Positions 51,660 to 63,215 of a stretch of 64,000 nucleotides of DNA are shown one piece after another. Source of the DNA: Ctena decussata (taxonomy: Eukaryota; Mollusca; Bivalvia; Lucinida; Lucinidae); assembly GCA_963989385.1 (NCBI GenBank), contig OZ022508.1:33254166-33318165 (forward strand), written 5' to 3'. Under the pieces are notes generated by a model, which searched no databases, was not told the origin of the DNA, and saw only the letters and a list, made by a program, of their open reading frames with translations. Each line of letters opens with the position of its first letter. The stretch's first letter is position 1. A program made the position numbers and the translations under genes.

Positions 51660-53960
51660 ACGTTAGGCTCAACAAAACACCGAAATAAATGCGGTCCGTA
51701 GAAACACCCGAAAAACAACCAAATCTCTTTTGGGGTGGAAGGAGGAGTTGTAGCGGTCCGTGGAAACACCCGAAACCACCCAAAAACATCCCAAACCACT
51801 TGCATACCACCCCAAACCAGCCTCCCTGGATACAAACTAGAACCCCACCCCCTCCCCCACCAAGACACCAACATTTCAGGTCAATTGGTGAGTATAAGTT
51901 TTTCCTTCCATCCACCCTCTTCATTCGTTTAAATTAACTTGTCACTGCGCGAGGGATGGGGCTCTAGTTTGTGGCTGGTTTTGGGTGGTATAAACGGTCA
52001 CCCCTCCTCCCTCCCCCTCCTAAACCCTGCGTGTCATACATAAACCTAAAAAATAATTTACTTTATTATACTGAGATTATTAAGTTTTCGTTAATATATA
52101 AACCAGAAGTTATTAAAAGAGAAACACGGGCAACCACTTATTTTGAAGTGTTCTTTTTATAGATACTGTTTGAGATGGGTGGGAGCAATGTTGGTGTGTG
52201 TGTGTGGAGGGGACGGGGGTGGGGGGTGATGTGAATCTGGGGGAGGCTGGTTTGGGGTGGTTTGGTAGAGGTTTTGGGTGGTTTGGGGTGTTTCCACGGA
52301 CCCGAGTTGTAGGATATAGTAGGGTAGGTTTTGAGATGGTTCGGGACGGGAGTATGGCCACAGCCTAAGATTTGCCATTAATTACTATCACAACACCCTT
52401 TACTGCTGTGATAGTTATTAATGGCAAGTCCTAGGTTGTGGCCATACTTGTATGTATTCCGTCTTACCCCATGATGGTGGTTGTAAAACACGCGTTACTG
52501 CTTTACAACCACCATCATGGGGTAGGACGGAATACATACAAGAAAGTAGGTAAAGAAGTGGCAATGTTGGATGGGTGAGGTATGAAGAGGGTAAGTGAGG
52601 GCAGAGTCCGTCACTGACAGACACCGGCGCAATTACCCATGCGGGTGGTTTAGGGGTTTTTCAGCAGTTAGAGCAGTTAGAGGTAACATATTACTAATTA
52701 GCGACATTGTCTGTAGCCATACCTTCCCCTCCCCAAATTTAAAGAGTAACTACACTTCAGGAACTGACTTACAAACCCTTACAAACCCTCATATCATATC
52801 ATACTCTACTCTTCCCTACCCGTCCCCACTCTACTATATGAAGTTTGATGTGTTTCTATGGCCCTAAATAAATGTGTGCACCGCAGAAGTATATTTATCT
52901 ATACACTGTCTCAGTGGAGAAGAGGATTGATGGTAATTTGGTATTTTGTTTAGCTATAAAGCACAAAAGGGAATGCCGAGGCTTCGATCTGCAGAGTTGG
53001 TTTAGATGTTCAATGAAAAAGACTACATGTGTAACAATAAGAATTCTTCTTGGTGCAAAATTCAACACTATGGTCGGAACATACCAGACCAAGTGGCCCT
53101 TGATCTATCGTCTGATATAATATGGTATTCCACTCTGGGTTAGATATATTCAGAATAAAAAAGACTGCAAGCATATATTTGTCGTCCTTTGATAATACCT
53201 AGTGCTAGGTTTGGGGCCTGGGTACCACTAAACAACTCGCGGCACCCGTGGCACCCATGGCAAAACAAGGCAACGAAAAGTATGTGTATTAAGGATTCAT
53301 AAGATGGAGCTATAACGCCTCCATCGCTGATTGTATATGTTCTCTCATCGACTGTAAGTCTTTACTGCTGTGACACCCTGATTGTTCATATAACTCAAAC
53401 TTCAGCCAGTAAGAGGCCAGTCCATAAAAATACTTCGCCATTCCAAAACACCCCAAACCACTAATGTGGTGAGGCCGGTAAGGGTAGTAGGAATTAGATT
53501 AAGGTAGAGAAGGGGAAAAGGGGATTTGAGGCTGGGGATGGGGGCAGTGGTGGTGGTGGGGGGGGGGGGGTTAATGGCCACAGGCCTCGGATAAGTAACT
53601 TAATACTTACTATCATGTCACCCCAAACTGTTTTAAACTACCCCAAGCCATCATCATGGGGTATGACGGGGTACCCTGGAGTACTGGAGTAGGAAGGATA
53701 AAAGTTGTAGTATAGATAGGGTATTTACGAGGCTAGGAAAGAGTAAGAGAAAGGAGAATTTGTCACTGACAAACACAGGCTTCATGCCCGTCATGCCCCA
53801 TGAGGGTGGTTTGGGGTCATTTTCAGAGTGGTAAGGGGTGATATGACACTAATTGGTGACATGCCCAAGACCTCCCCAAACACATTAACCCTCTTGTACC
53901 CTTCCTTAATCCAACCTAAACTGCTGTACCTTCTCCCATTCTGCAATAAGAATGTGGTTT
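51660..53960. repeat. Strand-skewed repeat block (ACCACCCCAAACC / GGTTTGGGGTGG)
   Basis: C-rich 51690-51860 (GGTCCGTGGAAACACCCGAA, CCCAAACCACTTGCATACCA) is inverted at about 52190-52320 (GGTTTGGGGTGTTTCCACGG). Weaker copies continue through 53390-53960. Proline- or Trp/Gly-rich open frames here are repeat translations. No gene is supported. Confidence 0.65.
52351..52543. repeat. Two adjoining ~96-bp near-perfect palindromes
   Basis: Palindrome one is 52351-52448 (AGTATGGCCACAGCCTAAGA ... TCCTAGGTTGTGGCCATACT; 42-bp arms). Palindrome two is 52448-52543 (CTTGTATGTATTCCGTC ... GACGGAATACATACAAG; ~40-bp arms). Both loops contain TTACTGCT. Confidence 0.85.
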
Positions 53961-54290
53961 GGAATGTTTTTGCGTGATTCTATGAGCTCTTTTGACACAG
54001 TTTTGTTTCTTGTTAATAAGGCCTATTAAGTTCTAACGAATGGCCATTTTCAGCTAAGAGCAAGTGTTTCGCCAGTTTCTGTGTTTAGTAAGACCCAGTT
54101 TGCCGAATTTCGCATATTGTGTAAATACTAGAACCGGGCCGCGCTGTTATTATCACCCTGCGCTCATTTCAACAACTACGCTATGACGGTGACCCTTTGT
54201 AGGGCAGAATTCCTATAAAAGAAAGAAAGCTAGAATCTCGTTCAAAAAAAATCCTAAAATTTGATTTAACCGTCTACTTTTCAAAATAAC

Positions 54291-54353
54291 ATGGCGTCCG
54301 TCACGGACTCACTTTGTGGAAAGATACTTTTTGGACTATATAGACAGTCAGAG
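54291..54353 (+). CDS. Candidate first coding exon, unknown protein
   Basis: AACATGGCGTCCG gives a good start context. The 21 codons read MASVTDSLCGKILFGLYRQS plus E, then a strong donor GAG|GTAAAA in phase 0. Without splicing the frame stops after two more codons. The upstream 150 bp has CpG dinucleotides and no repeat. I do not recognise the peptide and found no second exon, so this may be chance. Confidence 0.25.
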
Positions 54354-54942
54354 GTAAAATAGAGATAATTTTATGGTTGAATTTGAGTAAATATAGGATA
54401 TTATGATTGACAGAGAGACTGTCTTTCCTGATTTTCGTCTCATTCAAGTCACAGTGAATTTTCAGTGACAACTACAGCAAGCAACCCATCACCCGACAAA
54501 ACGTCATGTTTTTGACATATAAACGTCCGATGAAAAAAATGAAAAAACATGATGTTTTGGTACAGAACTACAATCAACCAAAATTAGTTTCACCCTATAA
54601 TTATCTGTTCCTGCTGCAGTCCATCAGAGGTGCGGTGTTTCCAGTTTACACGGTGCGGTACTGGTCGAACGTGTGCTCTAGCAGACGATAATCTCAATTG
54701 AAAAATTGATAATTTGAAAAGAAAACATTTAGAATTCAAACTTATCTCGATAATTTAAAGGCCCCATTGCTCTATCTGCATGAAAAATTTTATCATGAGA
54801 TATCGCTGCAAGCTTCTCACTATAGTTTTGTCATTGTAAATGACCGTGATTGGACAGCTTTAAACAAATAAAACATCCCTCAGTGTCACATGAAAAGGGT
54901 TTGAAAACTTATTTGGGTCATTTTAGTTGGCAACTAAAATGG

Positions 54943-56910
54943 GGTTACTAGAATTACCGAAATCTACCTTATTACCAGAATACACCAAAATATACATTTA
55001 TATTATCAAAATAAACTGAAATATTGCCAGAATAAATGAAATAAGTAACATTTCTTTCCAAGTATTAGCTTTTATTGATTGGTAGTGCAGGACTTCCGTT
55101 AACGGGTGTATGGCCGTATACTACGCCCAGGATTTGCTCCCGTACGTCGAGAAATGGGACCTCTGGCGTCTGGCATACGCCCGGTAATTGTCACATACGA
55201 CCGTTTGATCTTGTCCCGACGTATAAAATATTGCCACTGTCTTTAAAATTCAAGCACGTGTCATAATTAATCGGATTAACGCAGGTGTCAGCCTGACGAA
55301 AAGACCGCCTACGGGCCAATCGAGATTGTCCGTATGGAGCACTGAACCAGGTAACACACATGTCGGACCGCCTACCTGTCAAAACGATTATCAAAATAAC
55401 GCCCACTCGTAGATTCTACCTCTTACAGCAGTCTGTAAAACAACTTATCAAATCACGATGAGTCATGACAGCTTTTGGACGAAAGGTGCCCATCTTTTTT
55501 TTTACGATCGCGAGAATGTAACTGAACTGTAGGTGTAAGGCGTATGGCGACTTCAAAAGTTTGCGAATGTATCCATAATACACGAATACTGAAGCATGTA
55601 CATGTATTGACAAACTCTGTCCGAAGTTTTTACAAACATAACATTCATATTAACGCTTGACCTTACAACGGAAGGTCTTGTCATGATCCATACTGTCGTC
55701 AATGGAGTTTTTAGGAATAAGAACCTCTTCCGCGAAAAGTGTTGATACACTGTTAATATTAATAGTCGCTATTTCCGACGTGTTATGGTCGACGCTCTGG
55801 TAATATACACTGTTTTGATTAAATGGTACTATTAAAATACGAATACTGAAACGTCCATTTCACCGATTTCCTAGTTGTATTGTCATATCGTCATGCAACC
55901 CAGTGCGAAAATAGTGCGTACAGTGTGCACATAAATAGCGCATTCTTATCAGGGTCTACGCAATTATATATACGGTAGCGTTGATATGCAATTACCTGCA
56001 CGTTTATGGGTCAAGCACGTTTTCTCTTTGATGTAAAGATCAAAGACGCCGCTGCCAGTATATACGCGTGCCGTACGCAGTGTCATTTCAACCGTGAGAC
56101 GGCTAAAAGTACCTCAGTACACACACCGATAACTAACAATCGTATCAGCTTAACAAAGCAGTCAGACTGGTCTTTCTTGTTCGCATCTAACATGCATAAT
56201 AATGAACATCGACCTAGCGACAACCGAGTTCTTCGGTGGAAGCGTGTCATTATATGTTCCGTAAGTCACCGTATTTCCGACGCGGCCCATTCGGTGGCAA
56301 TGAAAGGGAATATTATGCAATAGCTGACAGTGCAACGGCGAGTCTTCAGTTTTTAGAGAGCTCAGGACTTGCGTATAGTTCACAAACAAACAGGAATGAC
56401 GCTGATTAGACTGCACAAATGCTCAGGCTTCCCTTCGTAGAACAAAAAAGTTCACTACATCACTACAGTATGGGAGAGAGAGAGAGGGATGTGTAAGGGG
56501 GTGGGGGGGGAGGTGTGGAGGTAAAAATAACCGTGCATAAATCATTCCTAAAAACTTCGGACTTCCAAAAAATTCACTCAATACGTCCAAATCTGACACC
56601 ATGGAAGTCTGGACTTCCAAATTTTGAAAGTTAGTGGAAGCCCTGGGTAGTGAGAATAAATGGACCAATGTATGGGTATTGGATAGGTATCACTGTTTAG
56701 ATTGCAAGCTGGTTTGGGTCCTTGTAGGGGTCAGTCACTTGCCAGCATTTACATGCAGCAAATATTAAATGACATATTTGAAATAAAATTATTTATATGC
56801 TGTTAAAAAATAGCGTATTTCGGTAAACAATAATGTGTATTTTGGTATATTCCGGTGTATTTTGGTATATTCCGGTAATTAAGTGTATTCAGGTATTTCT
56901 AGTAGCCCAA
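54943..56910. mobile_element. 2.0-kb element with 8-bp direct repeats and mosaic termini
   Basis: Bounded by TAAAATGG on both sides (54935-54942, 56911-56918). Inverted ends GGTTACTAGAATTACC and, in complement, GGGCTACTAGAAATACC run into many ACCAAAATATAC / GGTATATTCCGGT subrepeats. The interior (about 55080-56350) is CpG-richer than its surroundings. The 105-residue frame at 56006-56323 is unrecognised. Confidence 0.65.
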
Positions 56911-57477
56911 TAAAATGGTAAAAATACAATGTACAGGCATGGAGTCCCAATCACTATCCCGCCTATGTTTATATAGCATTGCTAGACAAGAAACCAGAAC
57001 AGGAAATTGTATTTTGTGTACCGATTTTTTTATTTTTCAAAAACTTGTTTTCTCTACTTTTGCTAGTTATATGACTCAATATATGCACACCTACCCGCAT
57101 TTTATTACCAAACGTGATGGATGAACAGCTTTTTACCATGATTTAAATTTAGGCGTGTTTACCGCTGATAAGACTATGGAGACTTTAAAAGAAGAAAGTA
57201 CGATTTTATATATTTGGTATTGTTGAGTGCCCTAAAATTGTGGAATCCCCTAAGTTGTGGACATTTTTGTTCACGTTTTAGTCTTGAGTCTTAAATTTAA
57301 TTATTATTGTTGTTATTGAGAATGTGATCCCATTTCGTGATGATGTGAACGTGGGAAAATAATTAATTACTATTGTAGTATTTTCACTCCAGCATAGTAT
57401 GAGGAAACATGCCTTTAAGGTGAGGTGGGAGTAATTCAGCGCCGCCGTGCGGCAGTTTCCGTCACTACGCTACGTAA

Positions 57478-57520
57478 TGACGTCGAACGTTCCATTTGAT
57501 AAAAACAAGATGGCGCCAAC
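57478..57520 (+). promoter_or_regulatory. Candidate CpG-type promoter (CRE plus YY1-like)
   Basis: TGACGTCG at 57478-57485 and CAAGATGGCGCCAACG about 25 bases on, preceded by GCGCCGCCGTGCGGC. The ATG in the YY1-like site opens 21 codons before a stop, so no protein is supported; a non-coding 5' exon is possible. Confidence 0.35.
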
Positions 57521-57598
57521 GTTAGCCGTTTCTGTGATTACCTCATGGTCTGCTCACAAAATGCAAGGAGGCTGAGCGCTGGGCGAAATTTAAAGGAA

Positions 57599-57767
57599 GT
57601 AGAAAGTGCCGTAGAGGAGAAACTGAAAAAGATAGTTAGTTTTCCGTGCGGAAGACTACTTGTGGGATAATTGACAGTTTCTTAACAGTTTATGAGACGG
57701 AGTTCATAGCTTTTGAGTTAGAAAGTGCCGTAGAGAAGAAACTGAAAAAATATAGCTAGTTTTCCAG
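57599..57767 (+). repeat. Imperfect tandem duplication, ~120-bp period
   Basis: GTAGAAAGTGCCGTAGAGGA GAAACTGAAAAA and TTAGAAAGTGCCGTAGAGAA GAAACTGAAAAA are followed by similar TAG.TAGTTTTCC and TTTATGAGACGGAGTTC. Confidence 0.7.
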
Positions 57768-58274
57768 AGAAAGTTGTTCTCTGACAGTTCCTCATTAGTT
57801 TGACTGTTTGTTAGATGGAGTTCGCAGCTGTTGAGTTGCAATAACAAAGCCTCTTGAAATTGAATCCAGAATCGTACAATGAATAGTCAGATCACTGTCT
57901 ACACTTCCACCACGTACTTAGCAGTTAACATGGTAGCAGCCATAGACAGTTGTTATCATACCACCCACACTTTAAATACTAATCAGCAAAAGCTATGCCA
58001 AATTTCAGTTATGTCAAAAATTCTTAGACTGTCCCTAGCATTTGAACACCGCCAGGCAGCCTTATCAACGTCGACGCAATGTCGTCAGAATCTTTTATCG
58101 ACGTTGATACGATAATTCAACATCTGTTCTGTCAGTAAGCTAAAAACAATGTGGCGTTTCTTTTTCTTTGCCTTTCTTTCACTTTTCTGTTTTTCATTTC
58201 TTATTTCTGTTTCAAGTGTATATCAAAGTACCTCCTGGAAGCTAAAATGAATCAAAGCTGTCTATCATTTTACA

Positions 58275-58315
58275 GAGAGAGAGAGAGAGCGACAGAGAGA
58301 GAGAAAGAGAGAGAG
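58275..58315 (+). repeat. (GA)n-rich microsatellite
   Basis: AGAGAGAGAGAGAGCGACAG then AGAGAGAGAAAGAGAGAGAG. Confidence 0.9.
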
Positions 58316-58722
58316 TCGACGAAGTCCAGTCGTTGGACCGCTAGGTTACCGTGCAGAATATATTAGGCTCTTTCTTGGGTCGGGTCAGGAACTGGAAAAC
58401 TTGACTCGCTTACACTGTACAAAAGCCAAGTGGACAAGGGAATTGTTCAAATGTCATAACACGTGGAAGCCCGCCCCAACTCGGGTGCCCGTCAACTGTC
58501 TCGGGTGCCCGTCAGCTGTATGGGAGGGCATAATGGCAATGCTTTCGATTTTTTAAAATTAGAAATGCTTAGTTAAGATGGATCATGCAGAGAGTCTGAG
58601 ATTTAGAGAAACGTATTACATCTGCCTTCATCCTGCACTTTCCAGACAATGACAATCACGAGTGATGAAAGTTCCAGACAAATTTTGCCGGTAGCCTACA
58701 AAACGCGATAGTTGATATATGT

Positions 58723-58830
58723 AGGGATGCGCAATAATACCGATATATCGGTATATCGCAATACGTTCAGAAAAAAATACGTATTGCGATACGGTCCGCC
58801 CGTATCGATACGCTGACGATATTTTAGCTC
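58723..58830. mobile_element. hAT-like terminal fragment
   Basis: TAGGGATGCGCAATAATACC then GATATATCGGTATATCGCAA and later GTATTGCGATACGG. Resembles the common animal hAT terminus rich in CGATA palindromes. The partner end was not found. Confidence 0.5.
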
Positions 58831-60584
58831 CTAGATGATATAAAAGCCATAACGTATTTTTATTGTTATATAAACATTTTTCTTATTCCTTAAAACGTTA
58901 CTGAAAAGATCGTTTACAAAATCAAAATCATAATTTATATTTCTCGCCTAACGCTTCTGACCTAATGGCGGTGCTTTGGTCAACCGGTTTAAACCAGTCA
59001 CTGGAAAAAAATATATAAAACGCTTGACCGCACGGCATGAAAAGATTAATAAAAATTGATTGGCTTAAAGACTTTGATAATTGCGCAGTCAGCGGTTATA
59101 AGCGTTAATTGGGTAGTTTAAGAACTCACATGGACAACGAGGTTTAGTGTGATTGGCTTCGCAAGATAAAGTAACCATCGGAAAAACAAAGATCAGCCTG
59201 CGCATGTTCTCTGTCTGGCCATAGACTTCCTTGTTCGCATATTATGAATCCTGGGGACTCTATCTAGTAAAAATTGATGACGCTGTTTGCCAAGCACAGT
59301 TGCGCAGGTTTGATGTTTATTCTCTATACGCACATGGCATACGGTCTCTTATCGCCCAGACATATCCTAAATGGACTCTTCCGTCTTCGTTTAAAGATTT
59401 GTCAAATTAGCCGAATCCGGATTTGGCTTTACGAGAGCAATGTGTTACGAAAGGAAACTATCACGCATCAAATTCGGCATCAGGTTCGCAATATACCCGA
59501 ATTCGTTTCACAAATTATACCGCAACCAGTCAGGGCTAAAAATAGATTGATTGCCAGGAAGGGCGCGTGACTTGGTAAACTTTCGCAGTATTTGAAAAAC
59601 GTGTTGAAAATGTATTTCTTTGTTTCTAAAGATGAAATTGACTTTGATAGTTGGATCAGCCGTACAAACATGCTTTGGCTGATAGGTATGATGCCTTATA
59701 TGGGCTAGATATATCTAGATTGAACGTTGCAAGTTATCGTAAGATGAAAACACCAACTCAGTGGGAACGCAGACTCATCACATTTGAGTAATTCATTTTC
59801 TGAATGGTCGTCTACGCACAAAAAAGTAATCCCTTTTTTCGCCGGAGAAAAATGGCGGGAAATTTTTGTCAGAAACAGCCCCAAAATAATGCTCATTTGA
59901 AAAGATATGCAGTCGTGGTTTTCTGACGGACCAGATCACAATGAAATTTTATGTTTTATTATTGAAATCACATGCATATCGGTACCTCAATGCAGTTTGC
60001 ACAACCAAAACAACGATCACAATTTGACAACCGTTTTTCAGAAAATTAAAACCCTAAGACAGTACCCCAAAGTTATTTTGCAAAGAAAATTGTCCCAAAA
60101 ACCAAATTAGATGCCATTATAACTGAACCGTAGTTCATACATTCGACCGTCTTTCAGCGAGGTATATCTACGGGAGAAAGTCTATTTACGTTGAAAATCA
60201 ATAATGAAGTTGGTCATTTTTACAGCACGTGCGTTTGTCAACACACGGACATTTTTCTGCTGGATCGACTTTAGCCAGTTGAGGAGACCAACTGTTTCTT
60301 CATTTATGGTACAGTAAAGTTTGTAATCATTTAGCATACTGTGCATTTATTAAGATTTTGCGTAAGTCAGCCTGCCTGTGATTTTTTGGGCTTCTGAATT
60401 TAGGCTACACGCCGAGAACGAACGAGAGAAAGCAAAACAAACACACTGGTACTCGAGTAAACCACAAAGTTTGACAAACGAAAAAATTTGAGTGATTGAC
60501 CGGCTGTTTTTTTAATAGTGGAGCAAGAAAGAGCAAGCGGAATGATGATAAATATTTCAAGTGAAACCTACATGCTTTAGTCGA
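58831..60584. other. Intergenic, no gene recognised
   Basis: An E2F-like GGCGGGAAA occurs at about 59855 beside an ATG opening 24 codons. Frames at 59274-59570 and 59907-60110 are unrecognised and without splice support. Confidence 0.35.
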
Positions 60585-60781
60585 ATTACGGACAACTCGC
60601 CCCAAGACAACTCGCCCCACAAAAATCTCGCCCCAAGACAATTCGCCCCTCCTTCAGGTGACAACTCGCCCCACATTCTGAGACAACTCCCCCAGACAAC
60701 TTCCCCCAAGACAACGCGCCCCACATTCTGAGACCACTCGCCCTTCTAAAGAATTCTGTCCCGGATGACGCCCCCCGCCCC

Positions 60782-60833
<52 letters not shown>

Positions 60834-61910
60834 CCACGTACCCTTTCAGAAGGCATCCCACAAAAAATACAAGAGACAGCTTGCTCTTACTCATAAATCT
60901 GTCAAAACCCTGTCCCGTTAGGCGCTAAGGGACCGACCATTTGATATTCTGGGGGGGGGGGGGGGGGGGCTTTGGATATGCAAGAAAAAAAAAATAAATT
61001 AGCTCATGAGGGGATTTAAAACAAATCAGACATCAAAAAACAATGAAAAAAAAAACCTGGCTCCACCCAAAATTTCTTAAGAAAAGTCTGCAGATAATTC
61101 CATTTGAATTGAGTTTTTAAAATGTCACTGGCTTCTGGGGGCGCAGACTCCCCATATTTATAGTAATGTTTTAATATCTACAATTTATTTTTTACACCAG
61201 CAGCTATTTTTTCCAATCTTAAAATTGCCATTAAAATTGGGAAATGGCTTTGGCTTCTGGGGGGCGTTGCCCTCTAGACCTCCTTTGTTAACTTCTTAGC
61301 AAAGAACTTTTAGCCATTTATTAACTTGCATTCATTTATAATGTGACTCTATCAATAAGTATTTACAAGTAGCACATCACACTTGTGTGATAGGCTCTTG
61401 GTATTTATCAAACTTTTAAAAGTGCGAATAAAAGCATACAGGGATGTTTGCATCTGTACCATAGATGAACAGGGTAACATGCTCCAGGCACTGGTTTGCA
61501 AATGCAAGCTAACCCATGCCCTTATTCTTATGATCGGTCCCTAAAGGGGATAACAAATACTAATAAGCATTAATGCATGATTTTAGCATGCCTCCCAGCC
61601 ACAGTTTGATAATTACTCTGCAGCTGCAGAACCCTCAAAACCTCGCTGCTCAGCCCCTGGGTGTACCAGGTTATCGTTGAAGTGCTTTGGGTATTTAATG
61701 TATTTACCAAGGTCCACCCATTCACAACCAGGGTCACGGCGAAGCTCTTCCTTTTTTTTTGGGGGGGGGGGGGGGTGCACAGGGGTGGGGGGAGGGGGCG
61801 AGTTGTGTTCTGCATCGGGGACAAGAACGTAGATATTCTAGTAAGGTGAGTGTCTGAGAATATGGGGCGAGTTGTCTTCTGAGAGTGGGACAAGTTGTCT
61901 TCTAAAAGAT
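60585..61910. repeat. Region bounded by inverted minisatellite arms (GACAACTCGCCCC)
   Basis: Left: GACAACTCGCCCCAAGACAA repeated with variants to about 60750. Right: GGGGCGAGTTGTCTTCTGAG variants at 61795-61905, inverted. May be the ends of a ~1.3-kb foldback element. Between them are a long C run, a G run (60951-60969) and AT-rich filler. Confidence 0.55.
60783..60832 (+). repeat. Poly(C) run of 50 bases
   Basis: Uninterrupted C run; its complement translates to a poly-Gly frame that is not a gene. Length may be affected by sequencing or assembly. Confidence 0.9.
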
Positions 61911-61918
61911 GCAGTTGT

Positions 61919-63215
61919 AATGACAAACAGCGTAGATCCTGCTTCGGGATCTATCGCACTTTCATCGCACTTTAATCACTTTTTTCATCAAATTCGGTAA
62001 TTTTCCTTGAAGGAATATGGAGGCTTCAATTCAATTCATTTCATTTCAATGTATAATTTAACATTGATTCAACACTGACTCTCAACATTTTGCTATAACA
62101 GGTTTACCCAAGGGAAGTCAGTTTCTGTGCACAAGGCAGTAAGTATCTGCCCTATTTTTGAATAAGTGGGTCAAATTTTACCAAACTTCCATGGATATAT
62201 CGTTTGGACAAGCCAAATAGCATCTTTGCAAGTCAAGGGTACTAAGGCCACTTTGTTTCTTATGTATGTAAGGAACAAAGTGGTCTTAGTACCCTTGGAT
62301 TGCATAGTGGTCTTAGTACCCTTGGTTTGTAAAGATGTCTAAAAAGTTGATTAGGTTTTGGTGACTTTGACCCCATTTTCAAGGTCACAAGAGGCCTTAG
62401 ACTTGACCTTCTGTGGTCTGCGTCAGCATGACAATTTCTTGTACCCACAATATTTCTTGAACCAATTTCACCAAACTTGCATGGATATATCATTAGGACA
62501 AACATAAGAGCATAATAGATTTTGATCACGTTGACCTTATTTTCAAGGTCTTCGGAGGATTTAGTCTACATATGTGAAAATTTCACTTATACAGTATGCT
62601 GTATATCTCTTCAGCCCCCACTTTCAATCTCTTCAGTAAGGGAAAAAAAGGAGACCGTGTTTGGCAACACATGGGAAGAAACTCGTGCAGAAAGAATTAT
62701 AATAGTGATTTGAGAAGTAACTTCCCTTATATTGAACTGGCTGACGTACCATAAAGTCTCTACAGATTGGAGTGAGTGAACTCGGGTTGAACGTCCCACC
62801 AACAACGAGGTCATATGGAGACGGGACCTCGGTTTAAAGTATACGAAAGACCGGAGAAGCGGGGGATCGATCTTGCGACCCCTGGATGTGTAGTCCGAAG
62901 TCTAAAGATTGGAATTAAGCATAACTGTCTTAAAACTGATGTTTGGTTTTTCAGTGCAGTAATGCGTCTAAAGATGCAGATGGAATGACAAACAGCGTAG
63001 ATCCTGCTTCGGGATCAGTCCGACCAAGATCTGAAATGTTTGTCTCTATATTATATTACTTTGTATCGAACTGCCCAAATGTACTCACGAAAACGCTAGA
63101 AATAGGCTAAAACTTTTGCGAATTTGTTAATGGAGTATTGAGGCTTCAGTTCAATTCAATGAATAATTCAACATTGATTCAACACTGACTCCCAACATTG
63201 ATTCAGCATTGAATG
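61919..63215 (+). repeat. Dispersed duplicate of a J-like / 'CAACATTGATTCAACAC' unit
   Basis: GACAAACAGCGTAGATCCTG CTTCGGGATC at 61922 and 62988; TCAACATTGATTCAACACTG near 62055 and 63168. Between them, 62238-62305 is a palindrome (TACTAAGGCCACTTTGTTT / AAAGTGGTCTTAGTA). Confidence 0.6.
62770..62901 (-). mobile_element. tRNA-headed SINE with Meta-like domain, head truncated
   Basis: GAGTGAGTGAACTCGGGTTG, ACGTCCCACCAACAACGAGG and GAAGCGGGGGATCGATCTTG match 24981-25153. The A-box end is missing. Confidence 0.7.

Noticed and set aside
56006..56323. 105-residue frame as a gene in the CpG-rich element
   Set aside because: No recognisable domain and no splice partner; left as unknown element interior.
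60586..60894. Glycine-run protein
   Set aside because: Complement of a poly(C) tract plus minisatellite; low complexity.
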